Made by a program: the position numbers and the translations under genes. DNA of 64,000 nt from Solirubrobacter deserti (lineage in GTDB: Bacteria; Actinomycetota; Thermoleophilia; Solirubrobacterales; Solirubrobacteraceae). Positions 24,398 through 32,336 of this stretch are shown piece by piece (position 1 is the first letter of the stretch; the number at the start of each line of letters is the position of its first letter). The notes beneath the pieces were generated by a model. The model searched no databases, was not told the DNA's origin, and saw only the letters and a program-made list of their open reading frames with translations. The stretch spans positions 124,001 through 188,000 of the forward strand of contig NZ_QPKJ02000002.1 in the NCBI RefSeq assembly GCF_003344625.1, read 5' to 3'.

Positions 24398-25218
24398 CGC
24401 GCGCTCACCGGCTCCACCAGCGTGGCGAAGTGGCGCAGCATGCGCTCGCGGTCGGGCTCGACGCCCGTGAAGCGCTCGAACGCGCCCGCGGCCTGCATGA
24501 CCGCCATGCCGCCGCCGTCGAGCGTACGGCAGCCGAGCTCGCGCGCGCGCTTGACCAGCTCGGTCTCCAGCGGCCGGTACACGACCTCCGCGACCCACAG
24601 CTCGGGGCGCAGCAACTCCTCCGGCAAGGGCAGGCCGGGATGCGCGGCCATCCCGGTGGGGGTGGCGTGGATCAGCCCGTCGGCGTCCTGCACGGAATCG
24701 AGCGCGCCCGTGCGCGCGCCGAGCCGGTTCGCCAGCGCCGCTGCGCGCGTGGAGTCGACGTCCACGATCACCAGCTCCCGCGCGCCCAGCCGCAGCGCCG
24801 CGTGCGCGACCGCGGAGCCCGCGCCGCCCGCGCCGAGCACCACCACCTTGCCGAGCCGGGCGTGGGGGAGCCCGCGCCGGAAGCTCTCCGCGAACCCGCT
24901 CGCGTCCGTGTTGTGGCCGATTGCGCGGCCCGCTCGAAACACGACCGTGTTCACCGCGTCGAGCGCCGCCGCCTCCGGCGAGAGCTCATCCAGGAACGGG
25001 ACGACGTCCTGCTTGCACGGATGCGTGACGTTGACGCCGCTGAAGCCGGCGGCCCGCGCCTGCTCGAGCAGGGCGCCGAGCTCGCGGCCGTCGATGTCGA
25101 GCAGCCGGTACTCGTAGTCGAGCCCCTGCGCGGCGGCCTCGGCCTCGTGCAGCGCGGGGCTCAGGGATGCGTCGATGCCGGCCCCGATGAGGCCGACGAC
25201 ATGGTCTCTCTCCGCCAT
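24394..25218 (-). CDS. aroE: Quinate/shikimate dehydrogenase (AroE family)
   Basis: A 274-residue protein with the shikimate-binding opening VVGLIGAGIDASLSPALHE, the catalytic K69 in GVNVTHPCKQD and D105 in HNTDASGF, and the nucleotide loop VVVLGAGGAGSAVAHAAL. After the second beta strand it reads IVDVDSTRAAALA, with Asp where NADP-dependent AroE has Asn-Arg-Thr; this favours NAD and a catabolic quinate/shikimate dehydrogenase. It would supply 3-dehydroshikimate to the dehydratase encoded next. It is the first gene of the operon and lies directly behind the operator at 25220-25242. Confidence 0.9.
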   Translation of the reverse strand: MAERDHVVGLIGAGIDASLSPALHEAEAAAQGLDYEYRLLDIDGRELGALLEQARAAGFSGVNVTHPCKQDVVPFLDELSPEAAALDAVNTVVFRAGRAIGHNTDASGFAESFRRGLPHARLGKVVVLGAGGAGSAVAHAALRLGARELVIVDVDSTRAAALANRLGARTGALDSVQDADGLIHATPTGMAAHPGLPLPEELLRPELWVAEVVYRPLETELVKRARELGCRTLDGGGMAVMQAAGAFERFTGVEPDRERMLRHFATLVEPVSAR

Positions 25219-25219
25219 A

Positions 25220-25242
25220 ATGTACGAACTAGTACGTTACAT
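25220..25242. promoter_or_regulatory. Operator-like dyad between aroE and tetR
   Basis: A near-palindrome centred on ACTAGT, with ACG/CGT flanks (12 of 14 positions symmetric) and outer ATGT/ACAT arms offset by one base. It is AT-rich, starts 2 bp before the aroE ATG and is 34 bp before the tetR ATG. It is the obvious binding site for the divergent TetR protein. Confidence 0.6.
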
Positions 25243-25275
25243 ACCCGCTCTTGGATTTGTCAACATCCGCAGGTG

Positions 25276-25905
25276 ATGGCCGCTACGCAGCCAGAGCGCT
25301 CACGGGACCGGGATCGCACGCAGGGCGAGATCCTCGAAGTGGCGACGCGGGAGTTCGCCGAGCACGGCTACAGCGGGGCGCGCGTGGACGAGATCGCGGA
25401 GCGCACGCGGACCACCAAGCGGATGCTCTACTACTACTTCGGCTCCAAGGAAGGGCTGTTCGTGGCGGTCCTGGAGCAGGCCTACGCGGCCATCCGCGCC
25501 GCCGAGCAGACCGTCGACGTCGACCATCTGGACCCGGTCGCCGCGATCCGCGCGCTGGCCGAGCTGACGTTCGACCACCACGAGGCGCACCCGGACTTCA
25601 TCCGGCTCGTGAGCATCGAGAACATCCACCGCGGCGAGCACATGGCAGAGTCGCTGGCGGCGATCAACGCACCCGCCGTCGAGCGCATCGAGCGCATCCT
25701 GCGCGCCGGCCGTGAGGCGGGCGTCTTCCGGGCCGACGTGGACGCCGTCGACCTGCACATGCTGATCAGCTCCTACTGCGTCTTCCGCGTCGCCAACCGC
25801 CACACCTGGCAGGCGCTGTTCGACCGCGACCTGCTCGCCGCCGACCGTCGCGACGGCTACCGCACGATGCTCGGCGATGTCGTGGTCGCCTATCTCACGG
25901 GGTAG
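25276..25905 (+). CDS. TetR-family regulator of the quinate/shikimate operon
   Basis: A 209-residue protein with a clear TetR HTH at about 18-62 (LEVATREFAEHGYSGARVDE, then RTRTTKRMLYYYFGSKEGLF) and a C-terminal domain of the TetR_C_11-like type (DHLDPVAAIRALAELTFDH). The ATG at 25276 follows AGGTG. It is divergent from aroE and the likely repressor of the three-gene operon; the inducer would be a pathway compound such as shikimate or protocatechuate. Confidence 0.92.
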   Translation: MAATQPERSRDRDRTQGEILEVATREFAEHGYSGARVDEIAERTRTTKRMLYYYFGSKEGLFVAVLEQAYAAIRAAEQTVDVDHLDPVAAIRALAELTFDHHEAHPDFIRLVSIENIHRGEHMAESLAAINAPAVERIERILRAGREAGVFRADVDAVDLHMLISSYCVFRVANRHTWQALFDRDLLAADRRDGYRTMLGDVVVAYLTG

Positions 25906-25916
25906 GTGAGGCTGCC

Positions 25917-26159
25917 ATGACCAACGAGCAGAAAGGGCTGGCCGCGCTGGGCGGGATCGTCGCCATCGGCGTGGGGTTCTTCGTCGCCAAACGGGTGCGC
26001 GGCGGCAGCGGCCCGCGCACGTGGAGCTGTCAATGCGGCAAGACGTACGAGGTGCAGGGCCTGGACCGCCATCGCGTCTACTCCGTGCCCCAGGAGGGTC
26101 CGGTGGTCGGGCGCGAGTGCGTGGATTGCGGCGCGCCGCTTCCGACCGGCCACGAATAG
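25917..26159 (+). CDS. Small membrane-anchored protein with a zinc-ribbon-like tail
   Basis: An 80-residue protein: one membrane helix at about 8-26 (LAALGGIVAIGVGFFVA), then a basic stretch, then WSCQCGKTYEV and RECVDCGAPLP. The two Cys pairs (CxC and CxxC) about 28 residues apart could bind zinc. It starts 11 bp after tetR and 10 bp before the sulfurtransferase gene, so it may belong to either unit. Function unknown. Confidence 0.7.
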   Translation: MTNEQKGLAALGGIVAIGVGFFVAKRVRGGSGPRTWSCQCGKTYEVQGLDRHRVYSVPQEGPVVGRECVDCGAPLPTGHE

Positions 26160-26169
26160 GATCGCCGCC

Positions 26170-26979
26170 ATGCGCGTGCTGATCGAAGCCGACGAGCTCG
26201 CTGCCCTCCTCGACGACGTCACGCTGCTCGACGTGCGCTGGAAGCTCGGCGGTCCGCCCGGACACGGCGAGTACCTGCAGGGCCACATCCCCGGAGCGGT
26301 GTACGTCGACCTGGACACCGAGCTCGCCGCGCACGGCGCGCCGACCGACGGCCGTCATCCGCTGCCTTCGCTGGAAGCGCTGCAGGCGTCCGCGCGGCGC
26401 TGGGGCGTGCGCGCCGGCCGGCCCGTCGTGGCCTACGACGCGACGGGCAACACGGCCGCAGCGCGCGCCTGGTGGCTGCTTCGGTGGGCGGGCGTGCCGG
26501 ACGTCCGGCTGCTCGACGGCGGCCTCGCCGCCTGGTCCGGGGAACTGGCGACCGACGACGTCGTGCCCGAGCCGGGTGACATCGAGCTGCGCGGCGGTGC
26601 GCTCCCGCTGGTCGAGCTCGACGACGTGCCGAAGCTGGCCGAGCGCGGTGTGCTGCTGGACGCGCGCGCCGGTGAGCGCTACCGCGGCGAGGTCGAGCCG
26701 ATCGATCCGAGGGCCGGCCACATCCCCGGCGCCCGGAGCGCGCCGACGACCGAGAACCTCGCGCCGGACGGCCGCTTCCTGGCACCCGACGCGCTGCGCG
26801 AGCGCTTCGCCGCGCTCGGCGCCGACGGCTCGCGGTTGGTCGGCGTCTACTGCGGATCCGGCGTCACCGCGGCACATGAGATCGCCGCGCTTGCGATCGC
26901 CGGCGTCGACGCGGCGCTCTACCCGGGCTCGTTCTCGCAGTGGAGCAACCACGAGCACCTGCCGGTCGCGACGGCGTAG
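26170..26979 (+). CDS. sseA: Thiosulfate/3-mercaptopyruvate sulfurtransferase
   Basis: A 269-residue tandem rhodanese. The first domain is inactive (LLDVRWKLGGPPGHGEYLQG, residues about 20-39, then VVAYDATGN without the Cys). The second carries the active loop VGVYCGSGVTAAHEIAAL near residue 225, and the CGSGVTA form is typical of mercaptopyruvate-type enzymes. HIPGAVYVDLD and HIPGARSAP are the rhodanese substrate-site motifs. It transfers sulfane sulfur to thiol or cyanide acceptors in the cytoplasm. Confidence 0.93.
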   Translation: MRVLIEADELAALLDDVTLLDVRWKLGGPPGHGEYLQGHIPGAVYVDLDTELAAHGAPTDGRHPLPSLEALQASARRWGVRAGRPVVAYDATGNTAAARAWWLLRWAGVPDVRLLDGGLAAWSGELATDDVVPEPGDIELRGGALPLVELDDVPKLAERGVLLDARAGERYRGEVEPIDPRAGHIPGARSAPTTENLAPDGRFLAPDALRERFAALGADGSRLVGVYCGSGVTAAHEIAALAIAGVDAALYPGSFSQWSNHEHLPVATA

Positions 26980-27015
26980 CTCCAGCTCGGCCGTGTGCGG
27001 CCGATCACTCGAGGG

Positions 27016-28035
27016 ATGGATGCGCGGCCGACATGGCTCTGCCCCGATCTCGCCGCGCGCGAGCGCCTGCTCGACATGGACGAGCGGCTGCGCCGTCCGC
27101 GCGTGGCGGCGCTCGGCTTGCTCGGCGCGTGCGTGCTCGCGGCGCTGCCGTATCTCGGCTGGCGACCGCTCGTGCTGCTGCTGTGCGCGGTGCTCGTGGT
27201 CGTCGTGGTCGGCCGCGTCGCGCGGCGGTTGCCGGCGCCGGAGTACGGGCTCGCCCTCTCGTGGGCGTTCAGCCAGATCATGATCGCGACCGCGATCGCG
27301 ACCACCGGCGGCATCCGGAGCTTCGTCTTGAGCTGGCTCGTCGTCCCGCTCGTCACGCTGCCGGCGCGCTTCGGCGCGCGCGGGGTGGTCGCGGGCGTCG
27401 GGTTCGCCGGCGTGCTCGTGGCGGCGATCGCGCTGCTGGTGCCCGTGAGCGAGCCGCTGCCGCTCTGGTACGCGACCACCGCGATGCTGGCGACGTTGTT
27501 CAGCGTGGCGATCCTGCTGCTCGCGCTCATGCGCTCCGACGTCGACCACCGCACGGAGGCCGTCGTCGACGGGCTGACCGGGATGCTCAACCGGCGCGCG
27601 CTCGAGCACCGGCTCGAGGAGCTGCGCGCCCAGGCGGCGGTCAGCGGGCAGTCGATCGCGGCGATCGCGGCCGACATCGACCACTTCAAGCGCATCAACG
27701 ACGAGCACGGCCACGCGCGCGGCGACGCCGTGCTGGCGGAGGTCGCGCAGCGCCTGCGCGGCGGGCTGCGCGCGTTCGACCTCGCCTACCGGCTGGGGGG
27801 CGAGGAGTTCCTCGTGCTGCTGCCCGGCGCGGACGTGCGCGAGGCGACGGCGCTCGCCGACGAGCTGCGCGCGAGCGTCGGCACCGCGCCGATCGACGAG
27901 CTCGACGTGACCGTCTCCTTCGGGGTCGCCGCCACGGGCGGCGGGGCGTTCAACGGCGCCGAGCTGCTGGCCGCCGCCGACGCCGCGCTCTACGCGGCCA
28001 AGGCGGGCGGCCGGGACACGGTCGTCACCGCCTGA
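27016..28035 (+). CDS. Membrane diguanylate cyclase (GGDEF domain)
   Basis: A 339-residue protein with about six membrane segments (30-175) and a GGDEF domain at about 180-335. The motifs are intact: DGLTGMLNRRALEHRL, ADIDHFKRINDEHGHARGDA, the active site YRLGGEEFLVLLPG and an inhibitory RxxD site (RAFD) five residues before it. It should make cyclic di-GMP from two GTP and be product-inhibited. The membrane part has no known sensor domain. I use the ATG at 27016 (GAGGG upstream); a GTG at 26995 is possible. Its end overlaps the convergent channel gene by 11 bp. Confidence 0.92.
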   Translation: MDARPTWLCPDLAARERLLDMDERLRRPRVAALGLLGACVLAALPYLGWRPLVLLLCAVLVVVVVGRVARRLPAPEYGLALSWAFSQIMIATAIATTGGIRSFVLSWLVVPLVTLPARFGARGVVAGVGFAGVLVAAIALLVPVSEPLPLWYATTAMLATLFSVAILLLALMRSDVDHRTEAVVDGLTGMLNRRALEHRLEELRAQAAVSGQSIAAIAADIDHFKRINDEHGHARGDAVLAEVAQRLRGGLRAFDLAYRLGGEEFLVLLPGADVREATALADELRASVGTAPIDELDVTVSFGVAATGGGAFNGAELLAAADAALYAAKAGGRDTVVTA

Positions 28036-28633
28036 ACGCCGTCGGTGCGCGCCAGTGGCGGTGCAGCGCCAGCGCGCGGGTGCCGAACACGGCCACGGAG
28101 ACGATCGCGCCGAACAGCGGCTCGTAGGCCTCCAGCTCCCACGCGACGGCGACGCCGATCGCGCCGGCGAGTGCGGGGACGGCGTATAGCTCGGAGTCGC
28201 GGCGCACCAGCTCGGGCGTCTGGCGCGCGATCACGTCGCGCGCCACGCCGCCGCCGACCGCGGTCGTGACGCCGAGCAGGACGGCCGCGATCGGCGCCAG
28301 GCCGAAGTCCAGCGCCTTCACCGTCCCGGCGACGCAGAACAGGCCGAGCCCGGCCGCGTCGAACAGCAGCAGCGTGCGCGGGATGCGGCCGAGCTCGGGG
28401 TGGGCGACCGCGGCGACGGCGGCGGAGGCGAGCGCGACGGCGAGGTACTTCCACTCGGCGAACGCGAGCGGCGGGGTGTCGCCGAGGATCAGGTCCCGCA
28501 GGATTCCACCGCCGAGCGCGGTGATCACCGCGAGGATGGCGATCCCCACGATGTCGAAGTCGTGGCGGATCGCCATCAGCGCGCCCGAGATGCCGAAGAC
28601 GAAGACGCCGGTCAGGTCGAGCGCGGTGTGCAC
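28025..28633 (-). CDS. TRIC-type trimeric cation channel protein (UPF0126 family)
   Basis: A 202-residue protein with seven membrane segments and the two repeat signatures, ITALGGGILRDLILGDTPPL at about 38-57 and TTAVGGGVARDVIARQTP at about 123-140. The GGG-x-x-RD motifs occur in the kinked pore helices. Prokaryotic TRIC channels conduct monovalent cations; a physiological role is not settled. The start is a GTG at 28633. Confidence 0.93.
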   Translation of the reverse strand: MHTALDLTGVFVFGISGALMAIRHDFDIVGIAILAVITALGGGILRDLILGDTPPLAFAEWKYLAVALASAAVAAVAHPELGRIPRTLLLFDAAGLGLFCVAGTVKALDFGLAPIAAVLLGVTTAVGGGVARDVIARQTPELVRRDSELYAVPALAGAIGVAVAWELEAYEPLFGAIVSVAVFGTRALALHRHWRAPTAFRR

Positions 28634-28647
28634 GCGGGGATTCTGGC

Positions 28648-29367
28648 TCAGACGGCGACGGCTTCGGTGCTCGCCCGCACGGCCGCGTCGACCAGCTCGG
28701 CGACGGCCACGGGCTCGGACACCGTGACGGCGTGCGAGGCGTCGATCTCCACCGTGGTGGAGCCGGCGCGCTCGGCCATGAACCGCATCGAGTCGGCCGG
28801 GATGGCGAGGTCCTGCAGCGTGACCATGGTCCAGGACGGGATCGCTTTCCAAGCCGCCTTCGTGGCGCGGTCCTCGAGCGCGGCGGCGGCGATCGGCCGC
28901 TGCGTGGCCGCCATCAGCGCGGCCGTCTCGGGATCGACGTCGGCGGCGAAGATCTCGTTGAACCGGTCGGGCTGGATGTAGAGGTCGGTGCCGCCGGGGA
29001 ACGGGACCGCGTCGAGCACCTCGCCGAGTCGCGCCCCCGGGAACTTGGCCGCGAGCTCACCGGTGCTCTCGCCGGCATCGAGGTTGAAGCTGGCGATGTA
29101 GACCAGCGCCTTCACGTTGGGCGCGCCGTCCGCGGCCTCGGTCATCACCGACCCGCCGTAGGAGTGGCCGGCGACGACCACCGGGCCTTCGATGCTGTCG
29201 ATGACGCTGCGCAGGTACTCGGCGTCGGGCTGGAGGCCGCGCAGCGGGTTGGCGATCGCGATCACGCGCTCGTGGCCGCGGCGGTGGAGCTCGGCGATGA
29301 CGCCGTTCCAGCTGGCGGACTCGGCGAAGGCGCCGTGGACGAGGACGATCGTGGGTGAGGCGGACAT
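28648..29367 (-). CDS. Alpha/beta hydrolase
   Basis: A 239-residue protein of the EstE/MenH-like hydrolase group: oxyanion HGAFAESASWNGVI at about 11-24, nucleophile elbow VVVAGHSYGGSV at about 62-73 (Ser in GHSYG), and the catalytic His in EIDASHAVTVSEP near residue 217. GGAGGT precedes the ATG. It is divergent from a GntR regulator with a strong palindrome between them, so it is probably induced by a ligand of that regulator. The substrate is unknown. Confidence 0.9.
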   Translation of the reverse strand: MSASPTIVLVHGAFAESASWNGVIAELHRRGHERVIAIANPLRGLQPDAEYLRSVIDSIEGPVVVAGHSYGGSVMTEAADGAPNVKALVYIASFNLDAGESTGELAAKFPGARLGEVLDAVPFPGGTDLYIQPDRFNEIFAADVDPETAALMAATQRPIAAAALEDRATKAAWKAIPSWTMVTLQDLAIPADSMRFMAERAGSTTVEIDASHAVTVSEPVAVAELVDAAVRASTEAVAV

Positions 29368-29395
29368 CGGTGCTACCTCCGGGCTGCTTGAAGTT

Positions 29396-29417
29396 GAAGT
29401 GCAATATATCGCACTTC
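29396..29417. promoter_or_regulatory. 22-bp GntR operator-like palindrome
   Basis: Arms GAAGTGC and GCACTTC flank an ATATAT core, with one non-symmetric pair in between (20 of 22 positions symmetric). It is centred between the divergent hydrolase (start 29367) and GntR (start 29443) genes and is strikingly AT-rich for the region. It is the clearest operator in the window and most likely bound by the GntR protein. Confidence 0.75.
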
Positions 29418-29442
29418 AGGCGACGACTGTCAAGCTTCCGGG

Positions 29443-30096
29443 ATGCCGATCCCGGACGACGCGCCACCCGTCATCGAACGCCGGCTGCTGCGCGACGACG
29501 TCTACGGGCGCTTGTGCGACGCGATCGTCGACGGCACGTTTGAACCGGGCGAGCAGCTGCGCGACGTGGAGCTCGCAGTCTGGCTCGGGGTCAGCCGGAC
29601 CCCCGTGCGCGAAGCGCTGCTGCGGCTCGCTGAAGCCGGGCTGGTGACGCTCGCGCCCGGCCGGTCCACGACGGTGAGCGCGCTCGACCCGCGCACCGTT
29701 CGCGACGCGCGCGACGTGGTCGCCGCCATGCACGAGGTGGCCGTGCGCGAGGCGGTCGCCGCGCTCACGGACGAACACCTCGACGCGATGCGCGAGGCCA
29801 ACGCGCGCTTCCGGGCCGCGGTGGAGGCCGGCGACCTCGAAGCTGCCCTCCGCGCGGACGACGACCTGCACGGCGTACCCGTCACGGTCGCCGCCAACCG
29901 CGCCCTGCGCGCCGTGCTCGACCAGTTCTCACCCGTGCTGCGCCGCGCCGAGCGACTGCGCTTCTCGGCGAGCGACGGCCGCGCGGCGGCCGATCGGCAC
30001 GACGAGCTGATCCGCCTCTGCGCGGCCCGGGACGCCGAAGGCGCGGCGGCGGTCGCGTTCGATACGTTCCATAGCCTGCCCATCACCGAGACGTGA
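29443..30096 (+). CDS. GntR-family regulator with FCD-like domain
   Basis: A 217-residue protein with the GntR winged helix at about 14-76 (LRDDVYGRLCDAIVDGTFEP, then VSRTPVREALLRLAEAGLVT) and a helical FCD-type C-terminal domain (VVAAMHEVAVREAVAAL; RAAADRHDELIRLCAARDAE). The Asp and His metal ligands of FCD proteins are only partly visible (DDDLHG, DRHDEL). It probably represses the divergent hydrolase gene and itself. Confidence 0.92.
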   Translation: MPIPDDAPPVIERRLLRDDVYGRLCDAIVDGTFEPGEQLRDVELAVWLGVSRTPVREALLRLAEAGLVTLAPGRSTTVSALDPRTVRDARDVVAAMHEVAVREAVAALTDEHLDAMREANARFRAAVEAGDLEAALRADDDLHGVPVTVAANRALRAVLDQFSPVLRRAERLRFSASDGRAAADRHDELIRLCAARDAEGAAAVAFDTFHSLPITET

Positions 30097-30112
30097 GGAA
30101 GGGAGGCGGGGC

Positions 30113-30763
30113 ATGTTCGCGAGCATGAGGCGCTACCGCATGCGGGCCGAGCGGGCGGACGAGTTCATGCGGCGCGTCGACGAGTCGTTCGCCGATCAGC
30201 TCGCCGCGCAGGCGGGGTTCGTGTCCTACGTGCTGATCGACTGCGGCGAAGGCGACGTCTTCACGCTCAGCATGTTCGCCGAGGCGGCACAGGCGGAGGC
30301 GTCGCGCGCGCTGGCGCAGCGCTGGACCGAGGAGCAGCTCAAGGACATCGAGTTCACGCGCTACGAGGCGATCCACGGGGCGAGCGCCGTCAGCCGGGCC
30401 GCGCCCGGCATGCTCGAGCCAAGTCGCTTCGGCGGCGCGCGCAAGGCCGTGAGCATCCGGCTCTACCGCGTGCGCAGCGGCACGGTGCCGGAACTCCTGC
30501 AGGCCGTCGACCGGGCGTTCGCCGACCGGTTGCAGTCGCTCGAGGGCTTCGAGGCCTCACACCTGCTCGACTGCGACGACGGCGAGCTGCTGTGGATCAG
30601 CGTGCTGCGCGACGAGCAGGCGGTGGACGCTTCCGAGGAGCAGGCGCTCGCCTTCATGCGCTCCGAGCTGGCGGAGTTCCGGCTCGAGCGAGAAGTGGCG
30701 ATACGCGGGGAGATCGCCGTCAGCCGGGCGAATTCGGTGCTGCTGGAGCCCGCTCACGCGTAG
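30113..30763 (+). CDS. Tandem dimeric alpha-beta barrel (ABM-like) protein
   Basis: A 216-residue protein made of two homologous halves. MRRYRMRAERADEFMRRVDE with FVSYVLIDCGEGDVFTLSMF (about 5-57) is repeated as IRLYRVRSGTVPELLQAVDR with EASHLLDCDDGELLWISVL (about 113-165), and each ends in SAVSRA or IAVSRA followed by MLEP or LLEP. The fold is that of small monooxygenase-like ABM domains, here fused as a pseudo-dimer. No conserved active-site residue is evident. It lies 16 bp after the GntR gene with GGGAGG upstream. Confidence 0.7.
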   Translation: MFASMRRYRMRAERADEFMRRVDESFADQLAAQAGFVSYVLIDCGEGDVFTLSMFAEAAQAEASRALAQRWTEEQLKDIEFTRYEAIHGASAVSRAAPGMLEPSRFGGARKAVSIRLYRVRSGTVPELLQAVDRAFADRLQSLEGFEASHLLDCDDGELLWISVLRDEQAVDASEEQALAFMRSELAEFRLEREVAIRGEIAVSRANSVLLEPAHA

Positions 30764-30800
30764 CCGGCTGCCCCCGCCACAACTAGATTAGACCGCATAG

Positions 30801-30837
30801 GGGGGCTTGATTCAAGCCCCCGGGTGTGCCCAATAAT
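30801..30837 (+). promoter_or_regulatory. Palindrome over a candidate promoter for the flavin monooxygenase
   Basis: GGGGGCTTGA and its exact complement flank a single T at 30801-30821. The centre supplies TTGATT (30807-30812), a good -35 element, and AATAAT at 30832-30837 could be the -10 at 19-bp spacing. A dyad over the -35 is a normal operator position. A terminator for the upstream gene is the alternative reading. Confidence 0.45.
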
Positions 30838-30868
30838 CGCTGGCCGCAAGCGACGAAAGGGCGTACAG

Positions 30869-32287
30869 ATGCATGCGGTGGCGATTGTCGGCAGCGGTCC
30901 GGCGGGGATGATGTTGGCGGCCGAGTTGGCTCTCGCGGGGGTCGAGCCGATGGTGTTGGAGCGGCGGGCGACGCCCGAGCTGGAGAGCGCGCGCTCGGGC
31001 GGGCTGCAGGCGCGCACGATCGAGGTGCTGGACCTGCGCGGCGTGGGTGAGCGGTTCGTCTCGCAGGGCCAGGCGGCCCAGGTCGTGCACTTCCCGGTGC
31101 CGTTGGACATCAGCGACTTCCCGTCGCGCCGGCCGTACGGGCTGGCGTTGTGGCAGAACAAGTTCGAGGCGATCCTGCGTGAGTGGGTGACCGAGCTGGG
31201 CGTGACGGTCGAGCGCGGCTGTGAGGTCACGGGGCTCACGCAGCACGACGACGGTGTCGACCTGGAGCTGGCGGGCGGCCGGACGGTGCGGGCGCAGTAC
31301 GTCCTCGGGTGCGACGGCGGCCGCAGTGCCGTGCGCAAGCTCGCGGGCATCGAGTTCCCGGGCTGGGACCCGGCGAGCAGCTCGCTGGTGGCCGAGGCGA
31401 AGATCGCCGACGAGTCCGAGGTCGGCAACCTGCGGCGCGACGACAAGGGCGTGTACGCGATCGGCAAGCTCGACGACGGGTACGCGCGGATGGTCGTGCG
31501 CGAGGACGAGCTGGGGCGCACGTCCGACCCGACGCTGGAGGACCTGCGGGGAGCGATGATCGCGGTGTGGGGCTCGGACTTCGGTGTCCACGAGCCGCGC
31601 TGGATCTCGCGCTTCACCGACACCTCCCGGCAGGCCGCGAACTACCGGGCCGGGCGCGTTCTGCTGGCCGGCGACGCGGCCCACGTCCACTCGCCGGTCG
31701 GCGGCCAGGGCCTGAACACCGGCGTGCAGGACGCGTTCAACCTCGGCTGGAAGCTGGCGGCCGTGGTCAAGGGCGAGATGCCGGACACCCTGCTCGACAG
31801 CTACCACGACGAGCGTCACCCGGTGGGCGCCCGCGTGATCCAGCAGACGATGGCGATGACGTCGCTCAACCTCGGCGACCCGCGCAGCCTCGCGCTGCGC
31901 GACACGATCGCGGAGGTGATGGCGTTCGACGAGCCGCGCAGGTTCATGGCGGGCGCGCTGTCCGGGCTCGACATCCACTACGACCTCGGCGAGGGGCACC
32001 CGCTGCTCGGCCGGCGGATGCCCGACCTCGAGCTCACCGGCGGCGGGACGGTGTACGAGCTGCTGCACACCGCCCGGCCCGTGCTGCTCAACTTCGGCGG
32101 CGCGCCGCTGGAGGCGGGCGTGCGCGTGGTCGACGCCGCATACGACGGCCCGTGGGAGCTGCCGGTGATCGGGGAGGTTGCGGCGCCCTCGGCCGTGCTC
32201 GTGCGCCCCGACGGGCACGTCGCGTGGGTCGGCGAGGACGGCTCCGACGCCGGGCTCGCCGACGCGGTCACCCGCTGGTTCGGATGA
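30869..32287 (+). CDS. FAD-dependent aromatic monooxygenase (class A flavoprotein)
   Basis: A 472-residue protein of the PHBH/rifampicin-monooxygenase-like group. The three signatures are present: the FAD-binding AIVGSGPAGMMLAAELALAG at about 4-23, the DG motif VLGCDGGRSAVRKLAG near residue 151, and the GD motif RVLLAGDAAHVHSPVGGQG near residue 265. The C-terminal thioredoxin-like domain (ARPVLLNFGGAPLEAG) is typical of the polyketide/rifampicin/phenol hydroxylase branch. It uses NAD(P)H and O2; the substrate is unknown. GAAAGG precedes the ATG. Confidence 0.92.
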   Translation: MHAVAIVGSGPAGMMLAAELALAGVEPMVLERRATPELESARSGGLQARTIEVLDLRGVGERFVSQGQAAQVVHFPVPLDISDFPSRRPYGLALWQNKFEAILREWVTELGVTVERGCEVTGLTQHDDGVDLELAGGRTVRAQYVLGCDGGRSAVRKLAGIEFPGWDPASSSLVAEAKIADESEVGNLRRDDKGVYAIGKLDDGYARMVVREDELGRTSDPTLEDLRGAMIAVWGSDFGVHEPRWISRFTDTSRQAANYRAGRVLLAGDAAHVHSPVGGQGLNTGVQDAFNLGWKLAAVVKGEMPDTLLDSYHDERHPVGARVIQQTMAMTSLNLGDPRSLALRDTIAEVMAFDEPRRFMAGALSGLDIHYDLGEGHPLLGRRMPDLELTGGGTVYELLHTARPVLLNFGGAPLEAGVRVVDAAYDGPWELPVIGEVAAPSAVLVRPDGHVAWVGEDGSDAGLADAVTRWFG

Positions 32288-32307
32288 CCGCGTCCTAGCC
32301 GCCTGCG

Positions 32308-32336
32308 GTCGGCGCGGCCTCTACGGCCGCGCCGGC
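32308..32336. terminator. Bidirectional terminator-like hairpin between convergent genes
   Basis: A stem of 10 Watson-Crick pairs (CGGCGCGGCC and its complement), extendable by a wobble and one more pair, closes a 5-base loop that contains the TAG stop of the phosphoesterase gene. It lies 20 bp after the monooxygenase stop, so it can serve transcripts from both sides. Confidence 0.55.

Noticed and set aside
26170..26979. Possible link of the sulfurtransferase gene to the upstream quinate/shikimate regulator.
   Set aside because: Only close spacing supports it; no functional connection is known.
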